A stretch of 64,000 nucleotides of DNA. Source: Halosimplex halophilum (GTDB taxonomy: Archaea; Halobacteriota; Halobacteria; Halobacteriales; Haloarculaceae). Within the stretch, counting starts at the first letter, position 1; every line of letters starts with the position of its first letter. Both the position numbers and the translations under genes were made by a program. Location: positions 1,958,891 to 2,022,890 of the forward strand of contig NZ_ML214297.1 of NCBI RefSeq assembly GCF_004698125.1, read 5' to 3'. The notes beneath the pieces were generated by a model. It had not been told where the DNA came from, did no database searches, and was given only the letters and a program-made list of their open reading frames with translations. Shown piece after piece: positions 43,770 through 52,323 of this stretch.

Positions 43770-44234
43770 ATGGCACGAATGCACACCCGCCGTCGCGGCT
43801 CGTCCAGCTCGGACAAGCCGGCGGCAGACGAACCCCCGGAGTGGAGTGACGTGGACGAAGAAGCGATCGAGGAGCGCGTCGTCGAGCTCGCCGAGCAGGG
43901 CCACGACCCGAGCCAGATCGGCCTGAAGCTGCGCGACGAGGGCGTCAACGGGACGCCCGTCCCCGACGTCTCCCTCGCGACCGGCAAGAAGATCACCGAG
44001 ATCCTGGAGGAGAACGACGCCGAGCCCGACCTGCCGGAGGACCTGCGCAACCTGTTCGAGCGGGCCGTCCGCCTGCACGAGCACATGGACGAGAACCCCG
44101 GCGACCACCAGAACAAGCGCGCGCTCCAGAACACCGAGTCGAAGATCCGCCGGCTGGTCGACTACTACCGCGGCGACGAGCTCGACGAGGAGTTCACCTA
44201 CAGCTACGACGAGGTCGCCGAACTCCTCGAATAG
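43770..44234 (+). CDS. rps15: 30S ribosomal protein S15 (archaeal S13e-type)
   Basis: A 154-residue ribosomal protein. MARMHTRRRGSSSSDKP starts the archaeal/eukaryotic N-terminal extension. RDEGVNGTPVPDVSLATG and the core LFERAVRLHEHMDENPGDHQ, with NTESKIRRLVDYYR, identify the S15 fold that binds 16S rRNA helices 20-22. It leads an information-processing operon with the RecJ-like gene, pcc1 and rps3ae, and its stop is immediately followed by the RecJ-like ATG. Confidence 0.97.
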   Translation: MARMHTRRRGSSSSDKPAADEPPEWSDVDEEAIEERVVELAEQGHDPSQIGLKLRDEGVNGTPVPDVSLATGKKITEILEENDAEPDLPEDLRNLFERAVRLHEHMDENPGDHQNKRALQNTESKIRRLVDYYRGDELDEEFTYSYDEVAELLE

Positions 44235-45374
44235 ATGTCGACCACCGCCCGCTCCGAGGACGCTCCCGCCGCCGGCGACGTAGCCGGACGGCTCCGCGAG
44301 GCCGGCTTCGTCCGCCTCGTCGGCGCCGCCGCCGGCGACGCGCTGGCCGCCAGCGGCGTCCTCGCGCGGGCGCTGGCCGACCGCGACCAGCCGTTCCAGG
44401 TCTCGGTCGCCGACCTGCCCGCCGACGCCGAGCGAGCGACCGACGCCGACCTGACCGTCGCCGTCGGTCGCGCCGACCCGGTCGCCGACTGTTCGATCAC
44501 GGGCGCCGCGGAACCGGCCAGCGAGACCGCCTTCGCGGTCGCGCGCGAACTCGACGCCGACCCGGACGTGGCACTCGCGCTCGCCGGCTGCGTCGCCGAC
44601 GGACGCGCCGTCGGCGGGTCGGTCGCCGAGGCCGCCAAGGCCGCGGGGATCGAACGCCGGCCGGGCGTGGCCGTCCCGACGACCGACCTGGTCGACGGGC
44701 TCGCCCACTCGACGCTCGTCCGCGCGCCGTTCTCGGGCGAGCCCGAGGCGGTCGCCGACGCGCTGGCGGACCTCGGACTCGACGGTGCCGACGCCGCGGA
44801 CCTCGACGAGGGGGGCCGGCGACGGCTCGCCTCGCTGGTCGCGCTGCGGACCGTCGGCGACGACGCGGTCCCGCCGCGGGGCGGGCACGCGGTCGAGCGG
44901 GCGCTGCGCCCCTTCGACGGGGGGCCGTTCGCGACGGTCGGCGGCTACGCCGACGTGCTCGACGCCGTCGCCCGGGAACGGCCCGGCACCGGCGTCGCGC
45001 TCGCGCTCGGCCACGACGTGGGCGAGGCCGCGCTCAACGCGTGGCGGACCCACGCCCGCCGGGCCCACGCCGCCGTCGCCGACGCGACGACCGGCCGCTA
45101 CGACGGGCTGTTCGTCGCGCGCGCGGAGACGGCCGGCGCGCCCGTCGGCACGCTCGCCCGGCTCGTCCACGACTACCGCTCGCCCGAACCGGTGACGCTC
45201 GCCGTCACCGACGGCGCGGCGGCGCTCGTCGCCGACGACCGGGACCTCGAATCGCCCCTGGCGACGGCCGCCGAGGGCGTCGACGGGACTGCGGCGGCGA
45301 CCGGGACGACCGGCCGCGCCCGCTTCGACGTGGAGACCGGCGCCGTTATCACCGCGGTCAGGGAGGCGCTATGA
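44235..45374 (+). CDS. Cdc45/RecJ-like DHH-superfamily protein with degenerate motifs
   Basis: A 379-residue protein. The region VRLVGAAAGDALAASGVLARAL corresponds to the usual metal-binding strand (DADG-type) of DHH phosphoesterases, but the acidic residues and the DHH triad are not visible. The C-terminal half (about 250-350) resembles the DHHA1 domain without a GGGH motif. Archaeal RecJ/GAN homologues of Cdc45 are often found beside S15 genes and bind the MCM-GINS replication complex. This one may be a non-catalytic Cdc45-like partner. It begins directly after rps15 and overlaps pcc1 by four bases. Confidence 0.72.
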   Translation: MSTTARSEDAPAAGDVAGRLREAGFVRLVGAAAGDALAASGVLARALADRDQPFQVSVADLPADAERATDADLTVAVGRADPVADCSITGAAEPASETAFAVARELDADPDVALALAGCVADGRAVGGSVAEAAKAAGIERRPGVAVPTTDLVDGLAHSTLVRAPFSGEPEAVADALADLGLDGADAADLDEGGRRRLASLVALRTVGDDAVPPRGGHAVERALRPFDGGPFATVGGYADVLDAVARERPGTGVALALGHDVGEAALNAWRTHARRAHAAVADATTGRYDGLFVARAETAGAPVGTLARLVHDYRSPEPVTLAVTDGAAALVADDRDLESPLATAAEGVDGTAAATGTTGRARFDVETGAVITAVREAL

Positions 45375-45658
45375 GACGGGCGACGATCACGACGACCCAC
45401 GGCGACGACGAGGCCGCCGAGCGGGTCGCCGCCGCCGTCGCCCCCGACAACACCGCCGAGATGGCGACGCGGGTCGAGGGCGAGGCGGTCGTGACGACGG
45501 TCGCCCGCGAGGGGACGCGCGGCCTGCGGTCGACGGTCGACGACTACGTCGTCAACTGCCGGGTCGCCGACCGGCTGGGCGGGGACGACGGACCACTCGC
45601 GGGGAGCGCGGACAGTACAGCGCGGACAGACGACACCGACACAGACACCAACACATGA
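45371..45658 (+). CDS. pcc1: KEOPS complex subunit Pcc1
   Basis: A 95-residue protein of the small two-strand/one-helix Pcc1 fold: RRATITTTHGDDEAAERVAAAV, then TVAREGTRGLRSTVDDYVVN. Pcc1 is the dimerising subunit of KEOPS, which makes t6A in tRNA with Kae1/Bud32/Cgi121. Overlaps both neighbours by four bases. The last 15 residues are an acidic Asp/Thr tail. Confidence 0.9.
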   Translation: MRRATITTTHGDDEAAERVAAAVAPDNTAEMATRVEGEAVVTTVAREGTRGLRSTVDDYVVNCRVADRLGGDDGPLAGSADSTARTDDTDTDTNT

Positions 45659-46305
45659 GCGAACGATCAGTTTCACGACGCAAGCAGGAGAAGCGATGGT
45701 ACACCCTGATCGCCCCCGAGCAGTTCGACCGGGAGGAGCTGGGTGAGACCGTCGCGGACGAACCGGACAAGGTGCTCGGACGCACCATCGAGACAACGCT
45801 GGGCGAGCTGCGCAACGAGGCCAGCGAGAACAACACCAAGCTGACCTTCAAGGTCGACGAGGTCGCCTCGGACTCGGCGTACACCGAGTTCATCAAACAC
45901 GAGCTGACGCGGGACTACCTGCGCTCGCTCGTGCGCCGCGGGTCCTCGAAGATCGAGGCGTACATCACCGTCCTCACCGAGGACGACTACCGCGTCCAGA
46001 TCCAGCCCGTCGCGCTCACCACCAAGAGCGCCGACGAGAGCCAGGAGAAGGCCATCCGCCGTCAGATGATCGACCTCGTCGAGGAGAGCGCGCGCGAGCG
46101 CACCTACGCCGAGCTCGTCGACAGCGTCGTCGAGGGCCGGCTCTCCTCGGCCATCTACAACGAGGCGAAGACGATCTACCCGCTGCGCCGCGTGGAGATC
46201 CAGAAGCTGACCCTCGAGGCCCGCCCCGAGGAAGTCGCCGCCGAGGAGGAGACCTCCGTCGACGTCGAGGAAGACGAGGTCGCCGTCGACGAATCCGCCG
46301 ACTGA
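45655..46305 (+). CDS. rps3ae: 30S ribosomal protein S3Ae (eS1)
   Basis: A 216-residue protein starting SERSVSRRKQEKRWYTLIAP, with LTRDYLRSLVRRGSSKIEAY and QPVALTTKSADESQEKAIRR, all typical of archaeal S3Ae/eS1. It ends with an acidic tail (DVEEDEVAVDESAD). It closes the rps15 operon, overlapping pcc1 by four bases. eS1 sits near the mRNA exit on the small subunit platform. Confidence 0.97.
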   Translation: MSERSVSRRKQEKRWYTLIAPEQFDREELGETVADEPDKVLGRTIETTLGELRNEASENNTKLTFKVDEVASDSAYTEFIKHELTRDYLRSLVRRGSSKIEAYITVLTEDDYRVQIQPVALTTKSADESQEKAIRRQMIDLVEESARERTYAELVDSVVEGRLSSAIYNEAKTIYPLRRVEIQKLTLEARPEEVAAEEETSVDVEEDEVAVDESAD

Positions 46306-46348
46306 GGCCACTCGTTTCCGATTTCTTTCGCCGACCGGTCGCCGCGAG

Positions 46349-46807
46349 CTACGCGTCCGTCGGCGTGTCCGCCCCGCCGGCGGTCGCGTCCTCGCTGACG
46401 ACGACGGCGCCGACCATCCCGCTGGCCTCGTGGGGGATGCAGAAGTAGCTGTGCGTCCCGACGGTCTCGAACGTGTGCTCGTAGGTCTCGCCCTCGTAGA
46501 TCGCGCCCTCGTTGCCGCCGAGCCACCCCTCCTCGGCGGCGGCCTGGGAGTCGAACTCGCCGGTCGCCCAGAACGCGGCGCCGTCGGGGATACTGTCCTC
46601 GTAGGCGGTGACGGTGTGGGCGTGGGTGCTGGTGTTCCGCCAGCGGACGGTGGTGCCCGGCGGGACCTCGACCTGCGCCGGGGTGAACTTCCGGGTGGTC
46701 ATCCCCACGTCGTAGTCCCCCGAGTCGGCGCTTCCCTGCCCGCAGCCGGCCAGCCCGACCGCGACGGCGACGCTTCCCAGGCTCCCGAGGAAGGCCCGTC
46801 TGTCCAT
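46349..46807 (-). CDS. Halocyanin-like blue copper lipoprotein
   Basis: A 152-residue exported protein. It begins MDRRAFLGSLGSVAVAV with twin arginines and a lipobox (GLAGCGQGS), so it is likely Tat-exported and lipid-anchored. The cupredoxin domain has type 1 copper ligands: a His in STHAHTVTAY, then Cys, His and Met in SYFCIPHEASGM. It would carry electrons at the membrane surface, as halocyanins do. An in-frame ATG at 46834 would add nine residues before the Arg pair. Confidence 0.9.
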   Translation of the reverse strand: MDRRAFLGSLGSVAVAVGLAGCGQGSADSGDYDVGMTTRKFTPAQVEVPPGTTVRWRNTSTHAHTVTAYEDSIPDGAAFWATGEFDSQAAAEEGWLGGNEGAIYEGETYEHTFETVGTHSYFCIPHEASGMVGAVVVSEDATAGGADTPTDA

Positions 46808-46946
46808 GTCTCGGGCTCGGGCCTCCGACGGCATAGAGGACTCGGTATCGGTCGGTGACCGGGACCGGTCGGCGTTCGGGACGGGACCGGCCGGTGTCAC
46901 CCGCCGTTCGGGACCGGGCCGCCGTCAGTCGGCGCTGGCCGAGGTG

Positions 46947-47435
46947 TCACCGGATCCGGACCACGGGGCGGCCGTCGACGGCGACGAGTTCGAGGACGAG
47001 CCGCGTCTCCCCGTCGACCCGGAGCCGCTCGGCCGGCGCGGTCCGGACGCGGACGCCGTCGGCGACCACCGCGTGTTCGGTCCCGCCGGCGACCCGCCAG
47101 GTGAACCTGGTGGCGGCCGGGTCGGCGCGCTCGGCCGTCCGAACTGCGGCGTCCGGGCCCGCCGTCCGCGGCGGCCGGGCGACGCCGAACCGCTCGATCC
47201 CGGCGCTCGCGAATCCTCCGGTCGGGAACGCCACCGAGACAGTCCGTCGCGCGGGGCGGGCGTCGGGCGGGAGCGCGTCGTTGCCGGCCGCGAGCGCCCG
47301 CGCCTCGGCGACGATCCGGTCGACCGCGTCCCGGACGGCGGTGTCGCTCCGCTGGATGCCCGCGTACTCGACGGCCGGCACTGCGACCCCGGCCACGGCG
47401 ACCAGCAGCGCGACGGTGAACGCGACTCTGACCAC
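46947..47435 (-). CDS. DUF7311-like pilin-like protein
   Basis: A 162-residue protein with an N-terminal hydrophobic helix (VRVAFTVALLVAVAGVAVPA) beginning almost at residue 2, then a long amphipathic helix and a beta-rich part. The shape is that of a pilin or pseudopilin without an obvious leader. It follows the DUF7310 coiled-coil gene after two bases. It may be part of a pilus or surface system, but no ATPase is adjacent. Confidence 0.6.
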   Translation of the reverse strand: MVRVAFTVALLVAVAGVAVPAVEYAGIQRSDTAVRDAVDRIVAEARALAAGNDALPPDARPARRTVSVAFPTGGFASAGIERFGVARPPRTAGPDAAVRTAERADPAATRFTWRVAGGTEHAVVADGVRVRTAPAERLRVDGETRLVLELVAVDGRPVVRIR

Positions 47436-47437
47436 GG

Positions 47438-48277
47438 CTACAGCGCGTCGCGGACCCGCTCGATGAACTGCTCGGTCCCGCTGGCCGACGACGACTTCCC
47501 GCTCGTCTCACCCGACCCGCCACTCCGGGACCGGTCGTCGCGGGCAACGGGGTCGCTCCCCCGGCGACCGTCGCCGGCGCCGCGCGCGTCGGGTGCGCTG
47601 GCCGCGTCGGGTTCGCCGGGCGCGTCACGCTCGCCGGGCGCGTCGGGTCGGCCGCGGTGGGGGCCTCGCCCGGTATCGGGGTGATCGGCCCCGTCCTTCC
47701 GGTGGTGGTCGCGGTCCGCGCTCGCCGTCCCGGCGGGTTCCGCGGCCGACCGTCCGGGCGGCCGCCCCGGGGACGAACCGTTCGGCGAGCCGTCGCGGTC
47801 GGTGCGGTCGGCCGGACTGGCGCCGGTGCGGTCGGTGCCGTCGGCGCGTTCCGTGGGACCGGCGGGGTCGGTTCGCCCGGGGTTCGTCGGGGCCCGGTCG
47901 GCGTTCACCCGGTCGGTTCGGTCGGATCCGTCCGCGCGTTCGCGGGAGCGCTCGCGTGGTTGGTCCGGCGGCCGGCCCGCCGCCGGGTCGTCGCCGTCGA
48001 CGGCGGCTTCGACGGTTTCGGCCTTCGCGAGCGCGGCGCTGGCGCGGCGTTCGACCTCGCGGTTGACGGCGCGGACGTTGCCCGCGTAGCCGCGGACGGC
48101 CTGCAGACCGGCTTCGAGCTCGTCCAGCCGCGACTCGACGGCGTCGAGGCGGTCTTCGAGGGACTGGAGGTCGTCGACGACGCCGCTGCGGTCGCGGAGG
48201 TCGCTCAGGTCGGTGTCGCCGTCGGTCAGCGCGCGTTCGACGGCGTCGACTCGCGCGTCGAGGTCTCGCTCGGACAT
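47438..48277 (-). CDS. DUF7310-like coiled-coil protein
   Basis: A 279-residue protein. Residues 1-95 form a regular heptad-rich coiled coil (LDARVDAVERALTDGDTDL, then SLEDRLDAVESRLDELEAGL). Residues about 96-255 are a charged, Arg/Asp/Pro/Gly-rich disordered stretch with repeats of GERDAPGEPDA type, and the end GTEQFIERVRDAL is an amphipathic helix. It is divergent from cetZ by only 80 bases and cotranscribed with the DUF7311-like gene. A structural or bridging role seems likely. Confidence 0.65.
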   Translation of the reverse strand: MSERDLDARVDAVERALTDGDTDLSDLRDRSGVVDDLQSLEDRLDAVESRLDELEAGLQAVRGYAGNVRAVNREVERRASAALAKAETVEAAVDGDDPAAGRPPDQPRERSRERADGSDRTDRVNADRAPTNPGRTDPAGPTERADGTDRTGASPADRTDRDGSPNGSSPGRPPGRSAAEPAGTASADRDHHRKDGADHPDTGRGPHRGRPDAPGERDAPGEPDAASAPDARGAGDGRRGSDPVARDDRSRSGGSGETSGKSSSASGTEQFIERVRDAL

Positions 48278-48357
48278 GGACGGGGGTGGTCCCGTCACCG
48301 CACTTGAACCCTCGGCCGTACCCAACGTTGAATAACCACTACTCCGAGGGTACGGGT

Positions 48358-49443
48358 ATGAAAGTCGTCCTGATTGGTGTCGGTCAGGCCGGGGGGAAGG
48401 TGACCCAACGGCTGGCCGAGTACGACTACGATATGGGGTTCGGCGCCGTCCAGGGCGCCATGGCGGTCAACACCGCCGAAGCGGACCTGCGGAATCTCGA
48501 CATCGACACGATGCTCATCGGCCGCGACCGCGTCAAGGGCCACGGGGTCGGCGGCGACAACGAGCTCGGCGCGGAGATCATGCAGGACGAGGCGACGGAG
48601 GTGATGGACGGCCTCGACGCGAAGCTCTCGACCGACGCCGAGGCCGTCGTCATCGTCGCCGGCCTCGGCGGCGGCACCGGCTCCGGCGGCGCGCCCGCCC
48701 TCGCCCGCGAGCTCAAGCGCATCCACAACATCCCCGTCTACGTCGTCGGCATCCTCCCCGGGCGCGACGAGGGGGCCATCTACCAGGCCAACGCCGGCCG
48801 CTCGCTCAAGACCGTCGCACGGGAGGCCGACTCGCTGTTGCTCATCGACAACGACGCCTGGCGCAGCGCCGGCGAGAGCCTCGAAGAGGGCTTCGCGGAG
48901 ATCAACGACAACATCGCCCAGCGGCTGGGGCTGCTGTTCGCCTCCGGCGAGATCGAGGCCGTCGACGAGGTCGCCGAGAGCGTCGTCGACTCCTCGGAGA
49001 TCATCAACACGCTCCGGCCGGGCGGCATGGCGGTGCTCGGCTACGCCAGCGCCGCCGCCAGCGAGGACGCCGGCGAGAACGTCAACGCGATCACCTCGAC
49101 GACGCGCAACGCCCTCCTGACCGGGACCAGCGTCCCCAACGTCGTCGAGGCCGAGACGGGCCTGCTCGTCGTCGCCGGCCAGCCCGAGCGCATCTCCCGG
49201 AAGGGCGTCGAGCGCGCCCGCTCGTGGATCGAGGAGGAGACCGGCAGCATGCAGGTACGGGGCGGCGACTTCCCGCTCGACTCCGAGCGCATCGCCGCCC
49301 TGGTCCTGCTGGGCGGCGTCGAGCGCTCCAGCCGCATCGACGAGTTCATGGAACGGGCCAAGGAGGCCCACGAGGCGAACGACGACGACCGCGGCGAGGC
49401 CAAGGAAGCGTTCGTCAACGAGGAGCTCGACGACCTGTTCTGA
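48358..49443 (+). CDS. cetZ: CetZ family tubulin-like GTPase
   Basis: A 361-residue FtsZ/tubulin-family protein. It begins MKVVLIGVGQAGGKVTQRLA, and the tubulin signature GLGGGTGSGGA is at about residues 102-112. The T7-loop region VVDSSEIINTL keeps the glutamate that stimulates GTP hydrolysis in neighbouring subunits. The C-terminus is acidic (EAFVNEELDDLF). CetZ proteins control cell shape and motility in haloarchaea rather than division. It is divergent from the DUF7310 coiled-coil gene. The ATG at 48358 fits the family start. Confidence 0.95.
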   Translation: MKVVLIGVGQAGGKVTQRLAEYDYDMGFGAVQGAMAVNTAEADLRNLDIDTMLIGRDRVKGHGVGGDNELGAEIMQDEATEVMDGLDAKLSTDAEAVVIVAGLGGGTGSGGAPALARELKRIHNIPVYVVGILPGRDEGAIYQANAGRSLKTVAREADSLLLIDNDAWRSAGESLEEGFAEINDNIAQRLGLLFASGEIEAVDEVAESVVDSSEIINTLRPGGMAVLGYASAAASEDAGENVNAITSTTRNALLTGTSVPNVVEAETGLLVVAGQPERISRKGVERARSWIEEETGSMQVRGGDFPLDSERIAALVLLGGVERSSRIDEFMERAKEAHEANDDDRGEAKEAFVNEELDDLF

Positions 49444-49527
49444 GCCGCCGTCGCTCGTCGGTCGCGTTCGGCGCTCCCCCTGCCCGGAAGCGAAAGCTCT
49501 AATCGCCGGGCCGGGGAACTGCAGGGT

Positions 49528-49821
49528 ATGGCTGACGACGACTCCGAGGAGGAGGAGACGCTCGCGGTCGAACTCGGCGAGGGCGAACCGGTCGAGGGCG
49601 CGCCGCTGGCGCGCGTCGCCTCGCGGCTGAACTGGGGCGCCGCCCACAGCGACATCGTCGAGCGCGAGGGCGACGCCACCATCCGCACCCCCGACGGGCC
49701 CCGGCAGCTGGCCGACGTGATGGACGAGGTCGACACCCCCTACTTCGAGACCCGCCGGGAGTTCACCGAGGCCGTCCGCGAGGTTATCGGGACCGGACCG
49801 ATCCCCACTGCCGACGAGTGA
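49528..49821 (+). CDS. DUF5789-like small acidic protein
   Basis: A 97-residue acidic protein. APLARVASRLNWGAAHSDIV and TIRTPDGPRQLADVMDEVDT suggest a compact domain shared with haloarchaeal DUF5789 proteins. Another relative is at 6135-6488. The function is unknown. It follows cetZ after 84 bases on the same strand. Confidence 0.6.
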   Translation: MADDDSEEEETLAVELGEGEPVEGAPLARVASRLNWGAAHSDIVEREGDATIRTPDGPRQLADVMDEVDTPYFETRREFTEAVREVIGTGPIPTADE

Positions 49822-49941
49822 GCCGCTGACTCTCCGGACGCTCGGCCGGTCGCCGAGTACCGGGCTGGCTACCGGGTTCGCGGAGGCGCCACAGCGGGCC
49901 GACGTGTGGTTATTTTGCCGTGACACGTCTATGGCCGATCG

Positions 49942-51105
49942 ATGGTCCAGACCGTGCTCCTCGTGGGGGTGATCGCGTCGGTGTTCGTCGGGTTCAACAT
50001 CGGCGGCTCGTCGACGGGGATCGCCTGGGGGCCAGCAGTCGGCGCCGGGATCCTCCGGAAGGTCACGGCCGCCGCGCTGATGACGGTCTTCGTGTTCCTC
50101 GGCGGCTGGACCGTCGGTCGGAACGTCATGGACACGCTCAGCGGCGACATCGTCACGACGGAGATATCGCTCGGGGCGGGCGTGGCCGTCCTCTTTTTCA
50201 TCGGGTTCGGAATCCTGATCGCCAACGTGTTCGGGGTTCCCGTGCCGACCTCGATGACGACGGTCGGCGCGATCGCGGGACTCGGTCTCGCGACCGGGAC
50301 GGCGAACTTCGAGACGATCGGGTGGATCGTCTCCTGGTGGATCGTGACGCCGGTCGTCGGGTTCTGGGTCGGGGTGACCGTCGGCCGGTACGTCTACCCG
50401 GAGCTCAACCGGCGCGTCCGGGTCGAGGTCTCGGAGGGCCCCACGCTCGCGCTCGACCGGAGCGGCACCGTCCCGCGGCCAGCGCTCGGGCCGAACACGA
50501 CGCCGGGCGAGCTCGCCGGGACCGTCGTCGTGCTCGTCATCGGCTGTTACATGGCCTTCTCGGCGGGCGCGAGCAACGTCCCCAACGCCGTCGCACCGCT
50601 GGTCAGCGGCCGCGCGCTCGACCCCGACCTGGCGATCGGGATCGCGACCGTCGCCATCGGACTTGGCGGGTTCACGATCGCCCGGCGGACGATGGAGTCG
50701 GTCGGGTCGGAACTCTCGGACATCCCGCTGCTCGCGGCGCTCGTCGTCATGATCACGGCGTCGACGGTCACGACGGCCCTGTCCTACATCGGCATCCCGA
50801 TCAGCCTCGTCATGGCGTCGGTGATGACGATCGTCGGCCTCGGCTGGGGGCGGGCGACGCGTCCTATCGCCGCTCGGGACGCGCTCCGCGGGGAACTCGA
50901 CGCCGAGATCGAACCGGCGGCGTTGACCGCCGGGCCGGACGCTCCGGTGACGGGGATCGGCGAGGCCGAACCCGCCGAGGTGCTCGACGCGGGCGACCTG
51001 TTCGACCCTCGCGCGGTCGTCAAGTACGTCTCGATGTGGATAATCGGCCCGACGATGTCGACGCTGCTCGCCTACGTCTTCTTCACGCTGGTTCCGATCG
51101 CCTGA
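49942..51105 (+). CDS. Inorganic phosphate transporter, PiT family
   Basis: A 387-residue membrane protein with about ten helices in two similar halves. VGFNIGGSSTGIAWGPAVGA in the first half and AFSAGASNVPNAVAPLVSG in the second match the repeated GANDVANA-type motif of PiT/SLC20 carriers. These use H+ or Na+ to import phosphate. A loop of about 65 residues near the end (about 310-360) is soluble. It is followed by a UspA gene, an arrangement common in haloarchaea. Confidence 0.9.
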   Translation: MVQTVLLVGVIASVFVGFNIGGSSTGIAWGPAVGAGILRKVTAAALMTVFVFLGGWTVGRNVMDTLSGDIVTTEISLGAGVAVLFFIGFGILIANVFGVPVPTSMTTVGAIAGLGLATGTANFETIGWIVSWWIVTPVVGFWVGVTVGRYVYPELNRRVRVEVSEGPTLALDRSGTVPRPALGPNTTPGELAGTVVVLVIGCYMAFSAGASNVPNAVAPLVSGRALDPDLAIGIATVAIGLGGFTIARRTMESVGSELSDIPLLAALVVMITASTVTTALSYIGIPISLVMASVMTIVGLGWGRATRPIAARDALRGELDAEIEPAALTAGPDAPVTGIGEAEPAEVLDAGDLFDPRAVVKYVSMWIIGPTMSTLLAYVFFTLVPIA

Positions 51106-51165
51106 GCGGACCACGCGCGTCCCCCCCGACCGCCTGTTTTTACGGGCCCTGCTCGTAGGGTGGCT

Positions 51166-51591
51166 ATGATCGCGCGCGTCCTCGTGCCGATGGACGGTTC
51201 GGAAATGAGTGAACGAGCGCTCGAATACGCCGCTGAAGCCTATCCGAACGCGGAGTTCACGGTCCTGAACGTGGTCGGCGAGCCGTCGCCGCTGTGGGGG
51301 GAGGCCGCCGGGATCGCGGTCGCCGACGACATCGACGCGGCCGCTCGCGAACTCGCCGAACCGATATTCGAGCGCGCCCGGGCGATCGTCGACGACGCCG
51401 ACGGCGACACTGCCCTCGACACCGAGGTCGCGCTCGGCCACCCCGTGCGCGCGATCATCAACCGGGCCGACGAGTACGACACGGTCGTCATCGGCAGCCA
51501 CGGCGGCACCGTCGCCGAGCGGCTGTTCGTCGGCAACGTCGCCGAGAAGGTGTTCCGCCGGTCGCCCGTCCCCGTGGTCGTCGTCCGGTGA
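51166..51591 (+). CDS. Universal stress protein, UspA family
   Basis: A 141-residue single Usp domain: VLVPMDGSEMSERALEYAAE, then NRADEYDTVVIGSHGGTVAE and GNVAEKVFRRSPVPVVVVR. The G-(2x)-G-(9x)-G(S/T) ATP motif is recognisable in GSHGGTVAERLFVGNVAEK. A TTTTTAC box about 27 bases before the ATG suggests its own leaderless promoter. It may regulate the transporter before it. Confidence 0.93.
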   Translation: MIARVLVPMDGSEMSERALEYAAEAYPNAEFTVLNVVGEPSPLWGEAAGIAVADDIDAAARELAEPIFERARAIVDDADGDTALDTEVALGHPVRAIINRADEYDTVVIGSHGGTVAERLFVGNVAEKVFRRSPVPVVVVR

Positions 51592-51663
51592 GCGGACGGC
51601 GGGCTGTCGAGTCCCCGAGCGACGCCGCAGTCCCGCGGCCGCTCGGCGTGCTAACCGCCCGTA

Positions 51664-52107
51664 TCAGGCGCGGCCGTCGTCGGTTGTCTCGTCGGACGCC
51701 GGTGTGTCGCCGGTCTCGTTCGGCCGGGGACCGCGACCGATCCGTTCGTCGAGCGACTCGACCCGCGCCTGGACCTGGTCGAGCTGTTGGCCCATCGTCT
51801 CCTCGACGGTCTCCTCCATCGTCTCCTCGACGGAGTCCCCGACCATCTCCTCGACGGTCTCCTCCATCGTCTCCTCGACGGAGTCCCCGACCGTCTCCTC
51901 GACGGTCTCCCTGACTGTTCGGGTCATCCAGTCGGGGTCGAACCGGGCCATCTTCCAGACGACGTGGATGACGTACGCCGCGAAGACGCCGACGCCGAAC
52001 GCGACCCCGACGTTCGTGTTCACCGTCGCGATCAGCACGATGGAGAGACCGATCAGCCCGCCGTACGCGAGGTCGACCAGTGCGTCGGCGCGAACGGGGT
52101 TCACCAC
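51664..52107 (-). CDS. Membrane-anchored coiled-coil protein with in-frame repeats
   Basis: A 147-residue protein: two transmembrane helices (about residues 13-50), then a repetitive acidic coil (GDSVEETMEETVEEMV repeated) and a Gln/Arg-rich helix. The coil is encoded by two 48-base direct repeats. The end is disordered and acidic. Function is not recognised; the coil may mediate oligomerisation. Confidence 0.7.
   Translation of the reverse strand: MVNPVRADALVDLAYGGLIGLSIVLIATVNTNVGVAFGVGVFAAYVIHVVWKMARFDPDWMTRTVRETVEETVGDSVEETMEETVEEMVGDSVEETMEETVEETMGQQLDQVQARVESLDERIGRGPRPNETGDTPASDETTDDGRA
51796..51891 (-). repeat. Two 48-base direct repeats inside the coiled-coil gene
   Basis: Units at 51796-51843 and 51844-51891 differ at one or two bases, and a third partial unit reaches 51915. 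Each encodes 16 residues, so changes in copy number preserve the frame. Confidence 0.8.
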
Positions 52108-52323
52108 GGCCGGCGACCTCCTCCACAGTCGGCCCAGCCGGGCAGGGTCGGTTGTCGGCTCCCTCTCGGGTGGGAATTCCCGTCGAAGTTCATGGCGGTT
52201 CGATCGCTCGTACGTGATGCGGACGGATTAGTCCGTGCCAGGGTCGGCCCCGGGGCCCGATCGGTCGACGGCGGTCCCCCGTTCCGCCCCGACCGACCGC
52301 GGTGAACCCGCTCCCGGACCCGT

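Noticed and set aside
48295-51501. Minus-strand frame of 1068 codons opposite cetZ, the phosphate transporter and UspA
   Set aside because: It spans three well-supported genes and intergenic DNA with low-complexity content; high GC removes stop codons from antisense frames.
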